Both the position numbers and the translations under genes were made by a program. From Slackia equolifaciens (lineage in GTDB: Bacteria > Actinomycetota > Coriobacteriia > Coriobacteriales > Eggerthellaceae), in NCBI RefSeq assembly GCF_003725995.1, contig NZ_QIBX01000001.1, forward strand, positions 186,001 through 250,000: 64,000 nucleotides of DNA, in the 5' to 3' direction. The notes under the pieces are model-generated. The model searched no databases and was not told the DNA's origin. It saw only the letters and a list, made by a program, of their open reading frames with translations. This document shows positions 1 to 8,451 of the stretch, piece after piece (the stretch's first letter is position 1; each line of letters begins with the position of its first letter).

Positions 1-2
1 AC

Positions 3-773
3 GGGTTCGTGGTGCTTCACGGAACCGACACCATGGCCTATACGGCAGCCGCCCTCTCATATCTGGTGCAAGACAGCCCTAAGCCCATCGTGCTCACCGG
101 CTCGCAACGCCCCATGGCGAACCCCTTCACCGATGCCAAGCTCAACCTGTTCCAGAGCCTGCTGTTTGCCGCAAGCGACACCGCGCACGATGTGTCGGTC
201 GTGTTCGGCGGCGAGGCCATTGCGGGCACACGCGCCCGCAAGCAGCGTACCATGAGCGCAAATGCCTTCGTCAGCGTTAATTTTCCCTCGCTCGCGCTCA
301 TACGCAACAGCCGGATCGTTCGCGCCGGAGCCGCCCCCGCATCACCTAGCGGACCGCATTTCTTCAACACCCTCAACGAGCGCGTAATCGTGCTCAAGCT
401 CACCCCCGAGATGAATCCCTCCATTTTTGAGCTGCTCAAGCCCGATTACGACGCCGTAATCCTGGAGACCTTTGGCATCGGGGGCATCCCCGAGTACGAA
501 GACGCCTCCTACGAGCACGCGATCTTCGACTGGGTGGAATCGGGCAGAACGGTGGTGCTCACCACACAGGTGCCCGAGGAAGGGCTCGACCTTGGCGTGT
601 ATGAAGTCGGCCGCGCCTACGTTGACCGCCCCGGCATCCTCAAAGGCGACGACATGACCACCGAGGCGCTCGTCGCTAAAACCATGTGGGCGCTCGGGCA
701 AACGCGCGACGCGCAAGAGCTGCGCGAGCTGTTCTACCGCCCCATCAACCACGATCGCCTGCCCGTGCTGTAG
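3..773 (+). CDS. L-asparaginase, 5'-truncated by window edge
   Basis: Hydrolyses L-asparagine to aspartate and ammonia. The reading frame is open to the left edge, so the N-terminus, including the first catalytic Thr region, lies outside; the family is usually about 330 residues and about 256 are present. The second active-site signature HGTDTM is at the start (bases 24-41), followed by the conserved segment VLTGSQRP. The remainder, with the EGL/GI-rich C-terminal domain, reads without interruption to a TAG stop. The GTG at base 9 is internal and is not the start. An ammonia-releasing asparaginase fits an amino-acid-fermenting organism, but the cellular location cannot be judged without the N-terminus. 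Confidence 0.9.
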   Translation, partial: GFVVLHGTDTMAYTAAALSYLVQDSPKPIVLTGSQRPMANPFTDAKLNLFQSLLFAASDTAHDVSVVFGGEAIAGTRARKQRTMSANAFVSVNFPSLALIRNSRIVRAGAAPASPSGPHFFNTLNERVIVLKLTPEMNPSIFELLKPDYDAVILETFGIGGIPEYEDASYEHAIFDWVESGRTVVLTTQVPEEGLDLGVYEVGRAYVDRPGILKGDDMTTEALVAKTMWALGQTRDAQELRELFYRPINHDRLPVL

Positions 774-806
774 GCGCATCGCGAAAGCAAAGGAGCGAGG
801 CGGCGG

Positions 807-1544
807 CTAACGCTGCGCGAGCTCGGTCCACATGCTCATGGTTTGAAAGCGGTTCGTCATAAACTCGTCACCGAAGTACTGGGCAAAGAACTGCCCCGCC
901 CCCGTGGTGATGGGCAGTCCCGCCTGGCGATCAAACCAGAATGAGAAGCTTGCGAGCGTGACCACCACATCAAGCGCCAGAAACGCCGCAAGAAACGCCG
1001 TGAGCCACACGCGGGCATTCGGCGGGATGGCGGCAATGAGGCGCATCGCGAGCGGGAGCCCCACTTTGATCCACGCCATGCCGGCGATGCCCCACACGAT
1101 AGCGATACCAAGACAGGTGTATCCGCCGATATTGAACGGCTGATCGATATAGCTCCATGCGACGATGCCGAAGGCGTTTTTCCAGAACCAGCCCGCCACC
1201 AGCTCGAATGCACCACCCACGAGCGCCGCGACCACAAACGACTCCCATGCCGGACGCATGCGCAGCTTATGCAGAGCCATGGTCATCAGCACCGCACCAA
1301 CGCCGTAGATAGGAGAAAACGGCCCCCAAACCAAACCGGCGCGATTCTTCCACACGCCGTCGATGGGGTAGCTCACCACGGTTTCAACCACGAGCCCCAG
1401 CACGCTGCAAATCACGAAAATCCAGAACAGATTGAATAGCGTGACCGGGCTTTCGCGCAATTCGGCACGCGATGCATCAAGGACGCCCCGCGCCGATGCC
1501 GCCGCGTCGCCTTCAGGAGATGGTATGTTGGAAATCGTCCGCAT
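807..1544 (-). CDS. Putative ABC-transporter type IV (CmpB/DUF1113-like) membrane protein
   Basis: Predicted polytopic membrane protein of 245 residues resembling the PF06541 'putative ABC-transporter type IV' family. After a hydrophilic N-terminus of about 35 residues come roughly six hydrophobic segments. The family-like pattern is visible: a first helix followed by VVETVVSYPIDGVWKNR, then GLVWGPFSPIYGVGAV, and a later WSYIDQPFNIGGYTCLG segment. The substrate is unknown and no ATPase gene lies beside it, so the transporter label rests on the family name only. It is convergent with the asparaginase and stands alone. The first ATG at 1544 is used; no strong ribosome binding site decides it. 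Confidence 0.7.
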   Translation of the reverse strand: MRTISNIPSPEGDAAASARGVLDASRAELRESPVTLFNLFWIFVICSVLGLVVETVVSYPIDGVWKNRAGLVWGPFSPIYGVGAVLMTMALHKLRMRPAWESFVVAALVGGAFELVAGWFWKNAFGIVAWSYIDQPFNIGGYTCLGIAIVWGIAGMAWIKVGLPLAMRLIAAIPPNARVWLTAFLAAFLALDVVVTLASFSFWFDRQAGLPITTGAGQFFAQYFGDEFMTNRFQTMSMWTELAQR

Positions 1545-1764
1545 TCGTACATTATCCCACCGGCTGATGAAATACGCATACCCTGCGCCAATCGGATTCC
1601 AACACGTTACTTTCCACCAAGCCGCTCCTCCGCCAGCCCTTCGCCGCCGATGTCGATTGTCGCGAGACCAACGCTGTTATTCCCCGTCTGTCGCACATCT
1701 GCGTACTGCCGCCCGCATCCTTCACGTAGCGTCTTGCTGAAAACGCATTCTCAAAAAATGCCCC

Positions 1765-2017
1765 TGCTGAAAAAGACGCGTTTAGCGAAAATCGGGCTCC
1801 TCGTTGTTGAAAAAGACGCGTTTAGCGAAAGTTCGCCTGTCCGAAATAAGCATGGTCTAAAGAAGGAAATCTTGAATGAGCCTTTCATCAGGCATTATAG
1901 AAAACCGCTCTATTAAAGAGCCATGAAACATCAACCCTGGGCACTGCTGGGAATCGCTAAACGCGTCTTTTTCAGCAAAGCAGCCCCCAAATCTCGCTAA
2001 ACGCGTCTTTTTCAGCA
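1765..2017. mobile_element. Miniature element A with double terminal repeats
   Basis: A 253-bp non-coding segment bounded by 5'-TGCTGAAAAA and TTTTTCAGCA-3'. The core GAAAAAGACGCGTTTAGCGA occurs twice in direct orientation on the left (about 1769-1788 and 1809-1828) and twice inverted on the right (about 1954-1973 and 1994-2013). Spacing between tandem copies is 40 bp on each side. The interior has no credible gene. This symmetry is what is expected of transposon ends with two transposase-binding sites each, as in IS21- or Tn7-type elements (inference). No clear target duplication was found. It lies between the CmpB-like gene and ygiQ. Confidence 0.6.
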
Positions 2018-2034
2018 GCATTGCGGTGCAGGCG

Positions 2035-4137
2035 TTAAGCGCGCCCTCCATCTTTGCCGCGGGCTTTTTCTCTGTCGGTCCTTTTGCCCTTTCGCACGGG
2101 AGAGCCCCCGCAACCCCTGCCCTTGCCGTTGCGCGCAGAGGCATCTATGCCACCCTTGCTCTTGCCTTTGCCTTTGCATGCAGAGGTGTCGAGGTTGCCC
2201 TTGCTTTTGCGCGGCGCACCATTGCCGTCAGCTGGGATTTTGCCCCTGCCCTTGCTCTTACCTTTGCGTGCGGAGGTGTCGACGCTGTCCTTGCGCGGCG
2301 CACCATTGCCGCCGGCTGGGCTTTTGCCCTTGCCCTTGCGCGGTCTGATCAGGCACTCGGGGCCATAGCCCACCAAATCCATTCGTCCCGCACGGCGAAG
2401 AGCCTCGAGCACCAGATCATAGTTTTTGGGGTCGCGGTACTGGATGAGCGCACGCTGCATAGCCTTTTCGTGCGCGCTTTTGGGCGCATACACCGGCCGC
2501 ATGGTACGCGGGTCCACGCCCGTGTAATACATCGCGGTGCTCATGGTAGACGGCGTGGGATAGAAATCCTGCACCTGCTCAGGCATATATCCCAAATCAC
2601 GACAGAATTCCGCCAGCTCGATGGCCTCTTTAAGGGTTGATCCCGGATGCGAGCTCATCAGATAAGGCACCACGTACTGCTTCTTGCCGCACGCCTTGGT
2701 CGCGCGCTCGAACATATCGCAAAAACGCTCATACACCGCGTTCTCAGGCTTGCCCATCACGCGCAGCACGGCATCCGACACGTGCTCCGGCGCCACGCGT
2801 AGCTGCCCGCTCACATGATGTTCGGCAAGCTCGCGCACGAACTCCTGCCCATGCGATTCATCCGCAAGCACGTAGTCGAATCGGATGCCGCTGCGCACGA
2901 ATACCTTTTTCACGCCCGGCAGCTTGCGCAGAGCCCGCAAGACATCCAGGTAATCGGTGTGGTCGGCCTCAAGCTGGCGGCACGGCTGCGGGAACAGGCA
3001 ACTTTTACGCTTGCACGCTCCGTGCTTGAGCTGCTTCTTGCACGCCGGCGCGCGAAAGTTCGCCGTAGGGCCACCCACGTCATTGATATAGCCTTTGAAA
3101 TCAGGCTGGGCGCACATCGCGCGCGCCTCTTCCACAAGGGATTCCTTGCTGCGCGACGTGACGATGCGCCCCTGATGAAACGTGAGCGCGCAAAACGAGC
3201 ACTCGCCGAAACAGCCGCGATTCGATGAAAGGCTGAACTTGACCTCTTTGATGGCGGGCACGCCGCCGTCTTTCTCATAGACGGGGTGATACGTGCGCGC
3301 ATACGACAGCCGATATACCGCATCGAGCTCCTCGCGAGAAAGCGGCTTGGCGGGCGGATTCTGCACCACGAACACGCCGTGGGGGTATTCCTCCACCAGA
3401 CGTTTGCCCGTAAACGGATCCGAATTCTCATACTGCACGTTGAAGCTTCTCGCATACTCAAGCTTGTCGGCCTGGAGCTCTTCGAACGAAGGAAGCATCA
3501 CGGCATCCTCTACGCCTTCGAGCGAGCGCGTGCGATATACGGTACCGTCCACGTAAGTGATGTCGCCCACCGCGATCCCGGACGCCAGCGCATCAGCGAT
3601 CTGCACTATTGAGCGTTCCCCCATCCCGTAGCTGATGATGTCGGCACCGGAATCCATGAGGATGGAGCGCTTGAGCTTGTCGGACCAATAATCGTAATGG
3701 GCGAGTCGGCGCAGGCTCGCCTCGATGCCTCCCAGAATGATGGGCGTATGCTTGTAAGTGCGCCTAATGAGGTTTCCGTATACCGCAGCGGCGTGATTGG
3801 GACGTGCGCCCGCGCGTCCTCCGGGAGAATACGCATCGGTGGAGCGGGGCAGCTTATTCACGGTGTAATGGTTCACCATGGAATCCATGTTGCCGGCCGA
3901 CACAAGAAACCCCAGACGCGGCTCGCCGAATACGCACACGCTTGCCGGGTCGCGCCAATCGGGCTGCGCGATCACGCCCACACGATAGCCTGCCGCTTCA
4001 AGCACGCGCGTGATGATGGCCATGCCGAACGACGGATGGTCAACATACGCATCGCCCGACACGTAAACAAAATCCACGGCGTCCCAGCCGCGTTCACGCG
4101 CCTCATCGGCTGATATAGGCAAAAACGCCCCGTTCAT
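2035..4137 (-). CDS. YgiQ-family radical SAM protein
   Basis: About 700 residues. The radical SAM cluster motif CFGECSFC (Cys309, 313, 316) sits in the centre, preceded by the YgiQ-type N-terminal domain (FVYVSGDAYVDHPSFG near the start). The family is conserved but its reaction is unassigned. The start at 4137 is chosen because GGAG lies 8 nt upstream; an upstream in-frame ATG at 4218 has no such site. The last ~100 residues are an unusual Lys/Gly/Arg/Ser-rich tail built from degenerate GKGKS, GNGAPRK and DTSARKGKSKG-like modules. Such a tail is likely disordered and could bind nucleic acid (inference). The gene ends just beyond miniature element A. Confidence 0.88.
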   Translation of the reverse strand: MNGAFLPISADEARERGWDAVDFVYVSGDAYVDHPSFGMAIITRVLEAAGYRVGVIAQPDWRDPASVCVFGEPRLGFLVSAGNMDSMVNHYTVNKLPRSTDAYSPGGRAGARPNHAAAVYGNLIRRTYKHTPIILGGIEASLRRLAHYDYWSDKLKRSILMDSGADIISYGMGERSIVQIADALASGIAVGDITYVDGTVYRTRSLEGVEDAVMLPSFEELQADKLEYARSFNVQYENSDPFTGKRLVEEYPHGVFVVQNPPAKPLSREELDAVYRLSYARTYHPVYEKDGGVPAIKEVKFSLSSNRGCFGECSFCALTFHQGRIVTSRSKESLVEEARAMCAQPDFKGYINDVGGPTANFRAPACKKQLKHGACKRKSCLFPQPCRQLEADHTDYLDVLRALRKLPGVKKVFVRSGIRFDYVLADESHGQEFVRELAEHHVSGQLRVAPEHVSDAVLRVMGKPENAVYERFCDMFERATKACGKKQYVVPYLMSSHPGSTLKEAIELAEFCRDLGYMPEQVQDFYPTPSTMSTAMYYTGVDPRTMRPVYAPKSAHEKAMQRALIQYRDPKNYDLVLEALRRAGRMDLVGYGPECLIRPRKGKGKSPAGGNGAPRKDSVDTSARKGKSKGRGKIPADGNGAPRKSKGNLDTSACKGKGKSKGGIDASARNGKGRGCGGSPVRKGKRTDREKARGKDGGRA
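2060..2350 (-). repeat. Degenerate coding repeats in the YgiQ C-terminal tail
   Basis: Inside the 3' end of the ygiQ-like gene, DNA units encoding GNGAPRK, xDTSARKGKSKG and KGKGKSKG recur several times with small differences (for example near 2150-2190, 2215-2260 and 2275-2330). Such arrays expand and contract by slippage or recombination, so tail length probably differs among strains. Confidence 0.65.
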
Positions 4138-4326
4138 GCGCGATACTCCAATCCTGCCAAGGCACCAATGCGCCCGTCCGTTCAACCCGCATCCCAAAGA
4201 TACGCCTCGGTTCCTCATGCGCGAAACGCGGGTTCGAGAATGCTTTTCTCATTCGCAAAAAGGCCACCGCACGCCGGGCGCGCGATGGCCAAAAGATCAT
4301 GGTTGGTAAAAAGATACGCCGTCCGA

Positions 4327-5001
4327 CTAGGCCTGGCTGTCCTGAGCGCCGCCATCGGAGGACTGGCCATCGCCTTGGGTCTGGTCGCCGTTCTGCTGCT
4401 GGTCGCCCGTCGCGTTCTGGATGCTCTGCGCCGCTTGGCCGCCCTGCGTGTTCTGGCCGGACTGATTCGCGCCCGCGATTTCGGCAACCATGGAATCGGC
4501 CTTGGAGAGATGGTCGATGCCGCTCTGGTAGGTTTCCTGGACCTCCGCAAGAGCCGCCTCGTCGAACTCCGTGTTGGCAGAGCTTTCGCCGCTCTGCTCG
4601 GCAGAATCCGTGCTGCTCGTGCCGTTCGCAACCGAGGAATACAGCTCGATATACTGCTCGAGCGCGGTGCTCAGGTCGGACACGCCGGCCTTGTACTCCT
4701 CATGGACCTCCTTGAGAGCGTCAGGAGCCGTAAGATCGGAGATCTTTCCCAGCGTTTCAGCTGCATCATCCGCAGCGATACGCATAGCAGCCAAATCGCC
4801 CTGGCTTGCGGCCTGGCTGAATGTGGCCAGATCCTCGGAAGCCTCGTTGCTGATGCGGTTTACGCTTGACATGTACTCGCGATTCAGCTGAGCGGCATCC
4901 GTCTGCTGCTGGACGGATCCGCACGACGCGAGCAGAAGCGCCGCGAAGCATGCCGTGCAGGCAGCAACGGCGATTCGGGATACGATCTTGATGGTTCGCA
5001 T
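4327..5001 (-). CDS. Predicted lipoprotein with Gln/Gly/Asn-rich tail
   Basis: A 224-residue secreted protein of unknown function. The start at 5001 is supported by AAAGG six bases upstream. A signal peptide ends in the lipobox LLLASCGS, so it is expected to be lipid-anchored on the outer face of the membrane. The mature part is alpha-helical looking, with many Ala, Glu and Gln (about 30-170), followed by a low-complexity tail rich in Gln, Asn, Gly and Asp. No catalytic motif is visible. It lies alone between ygiQ and argR on the same strand. Confidence 0.8.
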   Translation of the reverse strand: MRTIKIVSRIAVAACTACFAALLLASCGSVQQQTDAAQLNREYMSSVNRISNEASEDLATFSQAASQGDLAAMRIAADDAAETLGKISDLTAPDALKEVHEEYKAGVSDLSTALEQYIELYSSVANGTSSTDSAEQSGESSANTEFDEAALAEVQETYQSGIDHLSKADSMVAEIAGANQSGQNTQGGQAAQSIQNATGDQQQNGDQTQGDGQSSDGGAQDSQA

Positions 5002-5276
5002 GCAATGCCTTTCTGTTGCGCGCGTCGCACGGTAATGCGGAACGCGCCTATAGCGTACGGAAGACCACAGGGCCGCCCGCCGACGAACAATAATCGACTT
5101 CGCACTATAGCAAACATGAGGCGGCACCTGTGGCACCGCCTCGCATTTCCATATTCAAGTTGCCGATACGTTACGTGCGGTAGCCGTCGCTACGCGCCCG
5201 CAAACATCCGTTTCTCGCGTTGCCATACGTGCGAACGCGCAGAGCGTCCTGCCCTCCCGCGAACGCCAACGCGGCC

Positions 5277-5705
5277 CTAGCGGTCTCTCAGCCTGCCGAT
5301 GATGTCTGCCACCTTGGCCGCGTCGTCTTCGGTGTAGCACATCACGAAGATGGTATCGTCGCCGGCGAGCGTGCCCGCAATGCCCTTGAGACGCGCGGCG
5401 TCGAGCGCCACGGCAACACCGCTCGCAATGCCGGAGGGCGTGCGCACCACGAGGAAGTTGTTCACCACGTCCACGCCTTCCACAAGCTCCCCCACCATGC
5501 GCTGGAGGCGCAGGTCCTCAGGCAGTACATAGTACCCGTCGCGGGATTTGGCGAGCCCCATGCCGGCGATATCGCGCGAAACCGTAGCCTGCGTGCAGTC
5601 ATAGCCCTCGTCACGCAGCTGATCCACCAAATCGCGCTGCGTCTTTATTCCGCCGCGTCGAATGATGTCGCGAATCACGTCGTGACGCACTGCTCGCTTC
5701 GTCAT
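5277..5705 (-). CDS. argR: Arginine repressor ArgR
   Basis: A 142-residue transcriptional regulator of arginine metabolism. The N-terminal winged helix-turn-helix contains QATVSRDI (39-46, with the conserved SR pair). The C-terminal hexamerisation and arginine-binding domain contains GTLAGDDTIFV (about 111-121, the family's GT-aGDDTI signature). A very good ribosome site, AGGAGGT, precedes the ATG at 5705. ArgR proteins repress arginine biosynthesis and often activate arginine catabolism, so the deiminase operon about 3 kb away is a plausible target (inference). A candidate ARG box lies in its own upstream region at 5860-5873. Confidence 0.95.
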   Translation of the reverse strand: MTKRAVRHDVIRDIIRRGGIKTQRDLVDQLRDEGYDCTQATVSRDIAGMGLAKSRDGYYVLPEDLRLQRMVGELVEGVDVVNNFLVVRTPSGIASGVAVALDAARLKGIAGTLAGDDTIFVMCYTEDDAAKVADIIGRLRDR

Positions 5706-5859
5706 GGTTTTGTACCTCCTAGAGTGGCCCGGGCGCAACACGGCCCGCATGCATCATTCATTCACGCCCGCCCCTGGCGCGGCACACGCCCGTGCGAGGC
5801 GTCTCTTCCAGACCCTCGGTCCAGCGTGTACGCGGCGGGCGTTTCGTTTGTGACAAGGA

Positions 5860-5873
5860 TACACTTTTATGCA
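5860..5873 (-). promoter_or_regulatory. Candidate ARG box upstream of argR
   Basis: On the minus strand this reads TGCATAAAAGTGTA, matching the ArgR/AhrC operator pattern TGMATWWWWATKCA at 12 of 14 positions. It lies about 155 bp upstream of argR and 220 bp before the ligase gene on the other strand. An inverted repeat (GGATACA at 5857-5863, TGTATCC at 5886-5892) overlaps it. Autoregulation is inferred, not shown. Confidence 0.4.
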
Positions 5874-6092
5874 TGAACCATCAATTGTATCCGCAGAATA
5901 ATGCAGAATCGACCGTTTTGGTCTTGTGCTATTCATTTTTACGAATAAGATCCGAGGCCAGGCATCATGCGCGATTCACCCGAGGATTTCAACGATAAAG
6001 CGACGGCTTGGTGAATGCGACGCATGCCACCTCGATGGCGCGAGGCAATGCGCTACCATGTCGAGCAAAACGAATCGCGAGAGAGGCGACCC

Positions 6093-7352
6093 ATGGATAC
6101 ATTCTCCGATCAACCCGCCCGCGCGCGGAACAAAGCAACAATCCGATCGATTCTCGAAAGCGGCTGCACGAGCACTTCCAAGCGCTTGGGGATAGAGCTC
6201 GAGCACATTCTCGTGGACAACACCGGCGATCCCCTATCGTACAGCCAGCCCGACGGCGTGCGCGATGTGCTGGAGGCTCTTTCGGCGCGCTATCCAAATA
6301 CCACCGTGCACGACGGCGACCTTTTGGGCGTGGCGCGCCCCGGTATGAGCGTGACCATTGAGCCCGCTGCCCAGCTGGAGCTTTCCGCCGGGCCTTTTGG
6401 CTCTATCGACGAAGCGAACCGTGTGTTCAACGAGTTTGAGGCCGATGTGCATGCGGCGCTCACTCCCGTTGATGGACGCGCCCTGACCATCGGGTACGAC
6501 CCGGTGAACCGCGCTGCCAATAAGGAGCTCATCCCCAAGGCGCGCTACGATTTCATGAACACATACCTCTCATCCATCTCGCCATGGGGCCCGCGCATGA
6601 TGCGTGGCAGCGCTTCCACGCAGATTTCGATCGATTACGCGAGCGAAGAGGACTGCGTGACCAAGGCGCGCGTCGCATGCGTGCTTGCGCCCCTGTTCGC
6701 GCTCATGTGCGACAACGCGCCGTACTTCGAAGGAACCCGCCGCCCTCACCCGATGATGCGCACCGAAATCTGGCGCTACTGCGACCCTGATCGCTGCAAC
6801 ACCGTGCCCGGCATGCTCGACGACGGTTTTGGCTTCGACGCCTACGCCGACTATATTCTGGACGTACCCGCCATCGTGGTGCTAGACGAGCAGAGCGAGG
6901 CGCGCTACGACACGCGCACCTTCGGCGAAATCTATGCGCACACCCCTATGACCAGGCAAGAGGCCGAGCACGCGCTTTCCATGGTGTTTCCCGACGTGCG
7001 CTTGAAGACCTACGTGGAAATCCGCCCCGCCGATGCCATGCCCATCCCCTACGTCATGGCCTACGCGGCGCTCGTAAAGGGCCTGTTCTACTGCGAAGAT
7101 TCGCTGAATGCACTCGCCGTCTCATGCGCCGGCATTCGCGAAGGCGACGTGGAGGACGCGAAGACGGCCCTTATGAAACGAGGCTATCGTGCGTTCGTGT
7201 ATGACCGCGATGCCGGAGAGATGTGCGAGGAGCTCATGGAGCTCGCCCGTCGCGGGCTTCTGCAGATTGCCCCGCACGAAAAAGATTACCTCAAGCCGCT
7301 CGCCGAGCTCGTAAGAAGCCGCGCCACCCTAGCTGACCTGGCGCTGAGATAG
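6093..7352 (+). CDS. Glutamate-cysteine ligase (GCS2/EgtA-like family)
   Basis: Predicted ATP-dependent ligase joining glutamate and cysteine into gamma-glutamylcysteine. The protein is 419 residues, the usual size for this family in actinobacteria. Recognisable blocks include KRLGIELEHILVD near the N-terminus, the MSVTIEPAAQLELSAGP segment (ATP/glutamate-binding region) and RTEIWRYCDPDRC followed by FDAYADYILDVPAIVV. The start at 6093 has GAGAGG about six bases upstream. No glutathione synthetase or ergothioneine genes are adjacent, so the final thiol is not evident. A hairpin at 7364-7399 separates it from the convergent MBL hydrolase. Confidence 0.8.
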   Translation: MDTFSDQPARARNKATIRSILESGCTSTSKRLGIELEHILVDNTGDPLSYSQPDGVRDVLEALSARYPNTTVHDGDLLGVARPGMSVTIEPAAQLELSAGPFGSIDEANRVFNEFEADVHAALTPVDGRALTIGYDPVNRAANKELIPKARYDFMNTYLSSISPWGPRMMRGSASTQISIDYASEEDCVTKARVACVLAPLFALMCDNAPYFEGTRRPHPMMRTEIWRYCDPDRCNTVPGMLDDGFGFDAYADYILDVPAIVVLDEQSEARYDTRTFGEIYAHTPMTRQEAEHALSMVFPDVRLKTYVEIRPADAMPIPYVMAYAALVKGLFYCEDSLNALAVSCAGIREGDVEDAKTALMKRGYRAFVYDRDAGEMCEELMELARRGLLQIAPHEKDYLKPLAELVRSRATLADLALR

Positions 7353-7363
7353 CAGTCAAGCCG

Positions 7364-7399
7364 AGTAGGGGGCGCCGCAACTCCGCGGTGCCCCCTGCT
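7364..7399. terminator. Hairpin between convergent genes
   Basis: Arms AGTAGGGGGCGCCGC (7364-7378) and GCGGTGCCCCCTGCT (7385-7399) pair over 15 positions with two wobbles and a 6-nt loop. There is no long T-run. It lies between the ends of the ligase and MBL genes, so a shared terminator is plausible. Confidence 0.5.
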
Positions 7400-7433
7400 C
7401 TGCCACACGTACTTTAAGAGAGCCGCTGCAGGG

Positions 7434-8348
7434 CTATACCGTTTTCTTATACACCACCGAAAAGCCGTCGAACAATGCTTCGCACAAACGCGATCCGTCC
7501 TCGAGATAGGTGTGCCCCTCATCCACATCGCGCTCGTCAAGCACCTCGCCCGCATCAATCGCCTTCAGGGCATTCGCCGCCTCCTTAAGCTTGACAGGCG
7601 GCGCCGTGAAATCACGATGCGAGCACATGAGATAGTCGAGACGCGGAATAAGCTCGGACATACGCTCGAACGAGGCGATGTAATCCGCCATCGAGAATTT
7701 CCCGAATTCATCGTTGTCAAAATGCGCGTACAGCGCTCCAGGATAGAACGTATCACCGGTAAACAGAAGCCGATTCTCCTCGTCGAACAACATGATGCCA
7801 TCGTGGCTGTGGCCGGGCGTGTGGTATACCGTGAGTTTCCTGTCGCCCAAATCGAACACGTCGCCATCCTGCACAGGAATCATATGATACGGAGGAATTC
7901 GGAACGAATCCGGCGAGAACCCCTCCGGATATCCATAGCGAAACATGATCTCTTCCAATTGATTTCCCAGCGCCTCTTTTGGAAGGCCCTCCGCCGCCAC
8001 GCGCCGAACGTACGGATCGTCAAAAGCATACACGGCCTTGAAGTTGTGATTACCGGCTATGTGATCGAAATGGAAATGGCTGTTCACCACAACCACCTCG
8101 CCGGGACATAGCTCCTCGATCAGCGGCTTCACTGGGCAGATTCCCATTCCCGTATCAAGAAGAAGCGCCCGCTCTGAACCCGGAATAAGAAAGAAATTCA
8201 CCTCTTGGAACTGGTTGGGCTCGCAAATCCCCAGCACATTGCCAGGAAGCCGGTACACCTCGTACCAGTTCTGCCCGTTTTGAACAGGCACCCTCTCGTA
8301 TTTCGCATAGTAAGGGCGCGGCTTGTCGTCGGTCCATTTGCTCTTCAT
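7434..8348 (-). CDS. MBL-fold metallo-hydrolase
   Basis: A 304-residue metallo-beta-lactamase-fold hydrolase. The metal-binding signature HFHFDH is at residues 91-96, with further ligand regions TPGHSHDG and FTGDTFYPGALY and a late CSHRD. The fold is used for many ester, thioester and phosphodiester hydrolyses, and no specific substrate can be named. There is no signal peptide, so it is cytoplasmic. AGGGGGTG five bases before the ATG at 8348 supports the start. It lies downstream of the end of carbamate kinase's upstream operon but on the same strand, separated from the next gene by a terminator-like hairpin. Confidence 0.85.
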   Translation of the reverse strand: MKSKWTDDKPRPYYAKYERVPVQNGQNWYEVYRLPGNVLGICEPNQFQEVNFFLIPGSERALLLDTGMGICPVKPLIEELCPGEVVVVNSHFHFDHIAGNHNFKAVYAFDDPYVRRVAAEGLPKEALGNQLEEIMFRYGYPEGFSPDSFRIPPYHMIPVQDGDVFDLGDRKLTVYHTPGHSHDGIMLFDEENRLLFTGDTFYPGALYAHFDNDEFGKFSMADYIASFERMSELIPRLDYLMCSHRDFTAPPVKLKEAANALKAIDAGEVLDERDVDEGHTYLEDGSRLCEALFDGFSVVYKKTV

Positions 8349-8381
8349 GCGTACACCCCCTGTTACAAGGCGCGAATATGA

Positions 8382-8427
8382 AAAGAGACGCCGCGCAACG
8401 GCGCAAGCGCCTTCGCAGCGTCTCTTT
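8382..8427 (-). terminator. Terminator downstream of carbamate kinase
   Basis: Arms AAAGAGACGCCGCG (8382-8395) and CGCAGCGTCTCTTT (8414-8427) pair with one mismatch and enclose a second small hairpin GGCGC-AA-GCGCC. Read on the minus strand it follows the carbamate kinase stop by about 25 bp and continues into CTTTTCAT. Confidence 0.65.
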
Positions 8428-8451
8428 GAGAGGCCGCTTAAGCCGGCAGGC

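Noticed and set aside
1755-2030. Attenuator or riboswitch before ygiQ
   Set aside because: ygiQ runs on the minus strand and ends here, so this is 3' of it; the four-copy repeat layout fits a mobile element better.
5121-5142. Terminator for argR (GAGGCGG...CCGCCTC)
   Set aside because: Only a 7-bp stem with an 11-nt loop and no T-run; too weak to list as a feature.
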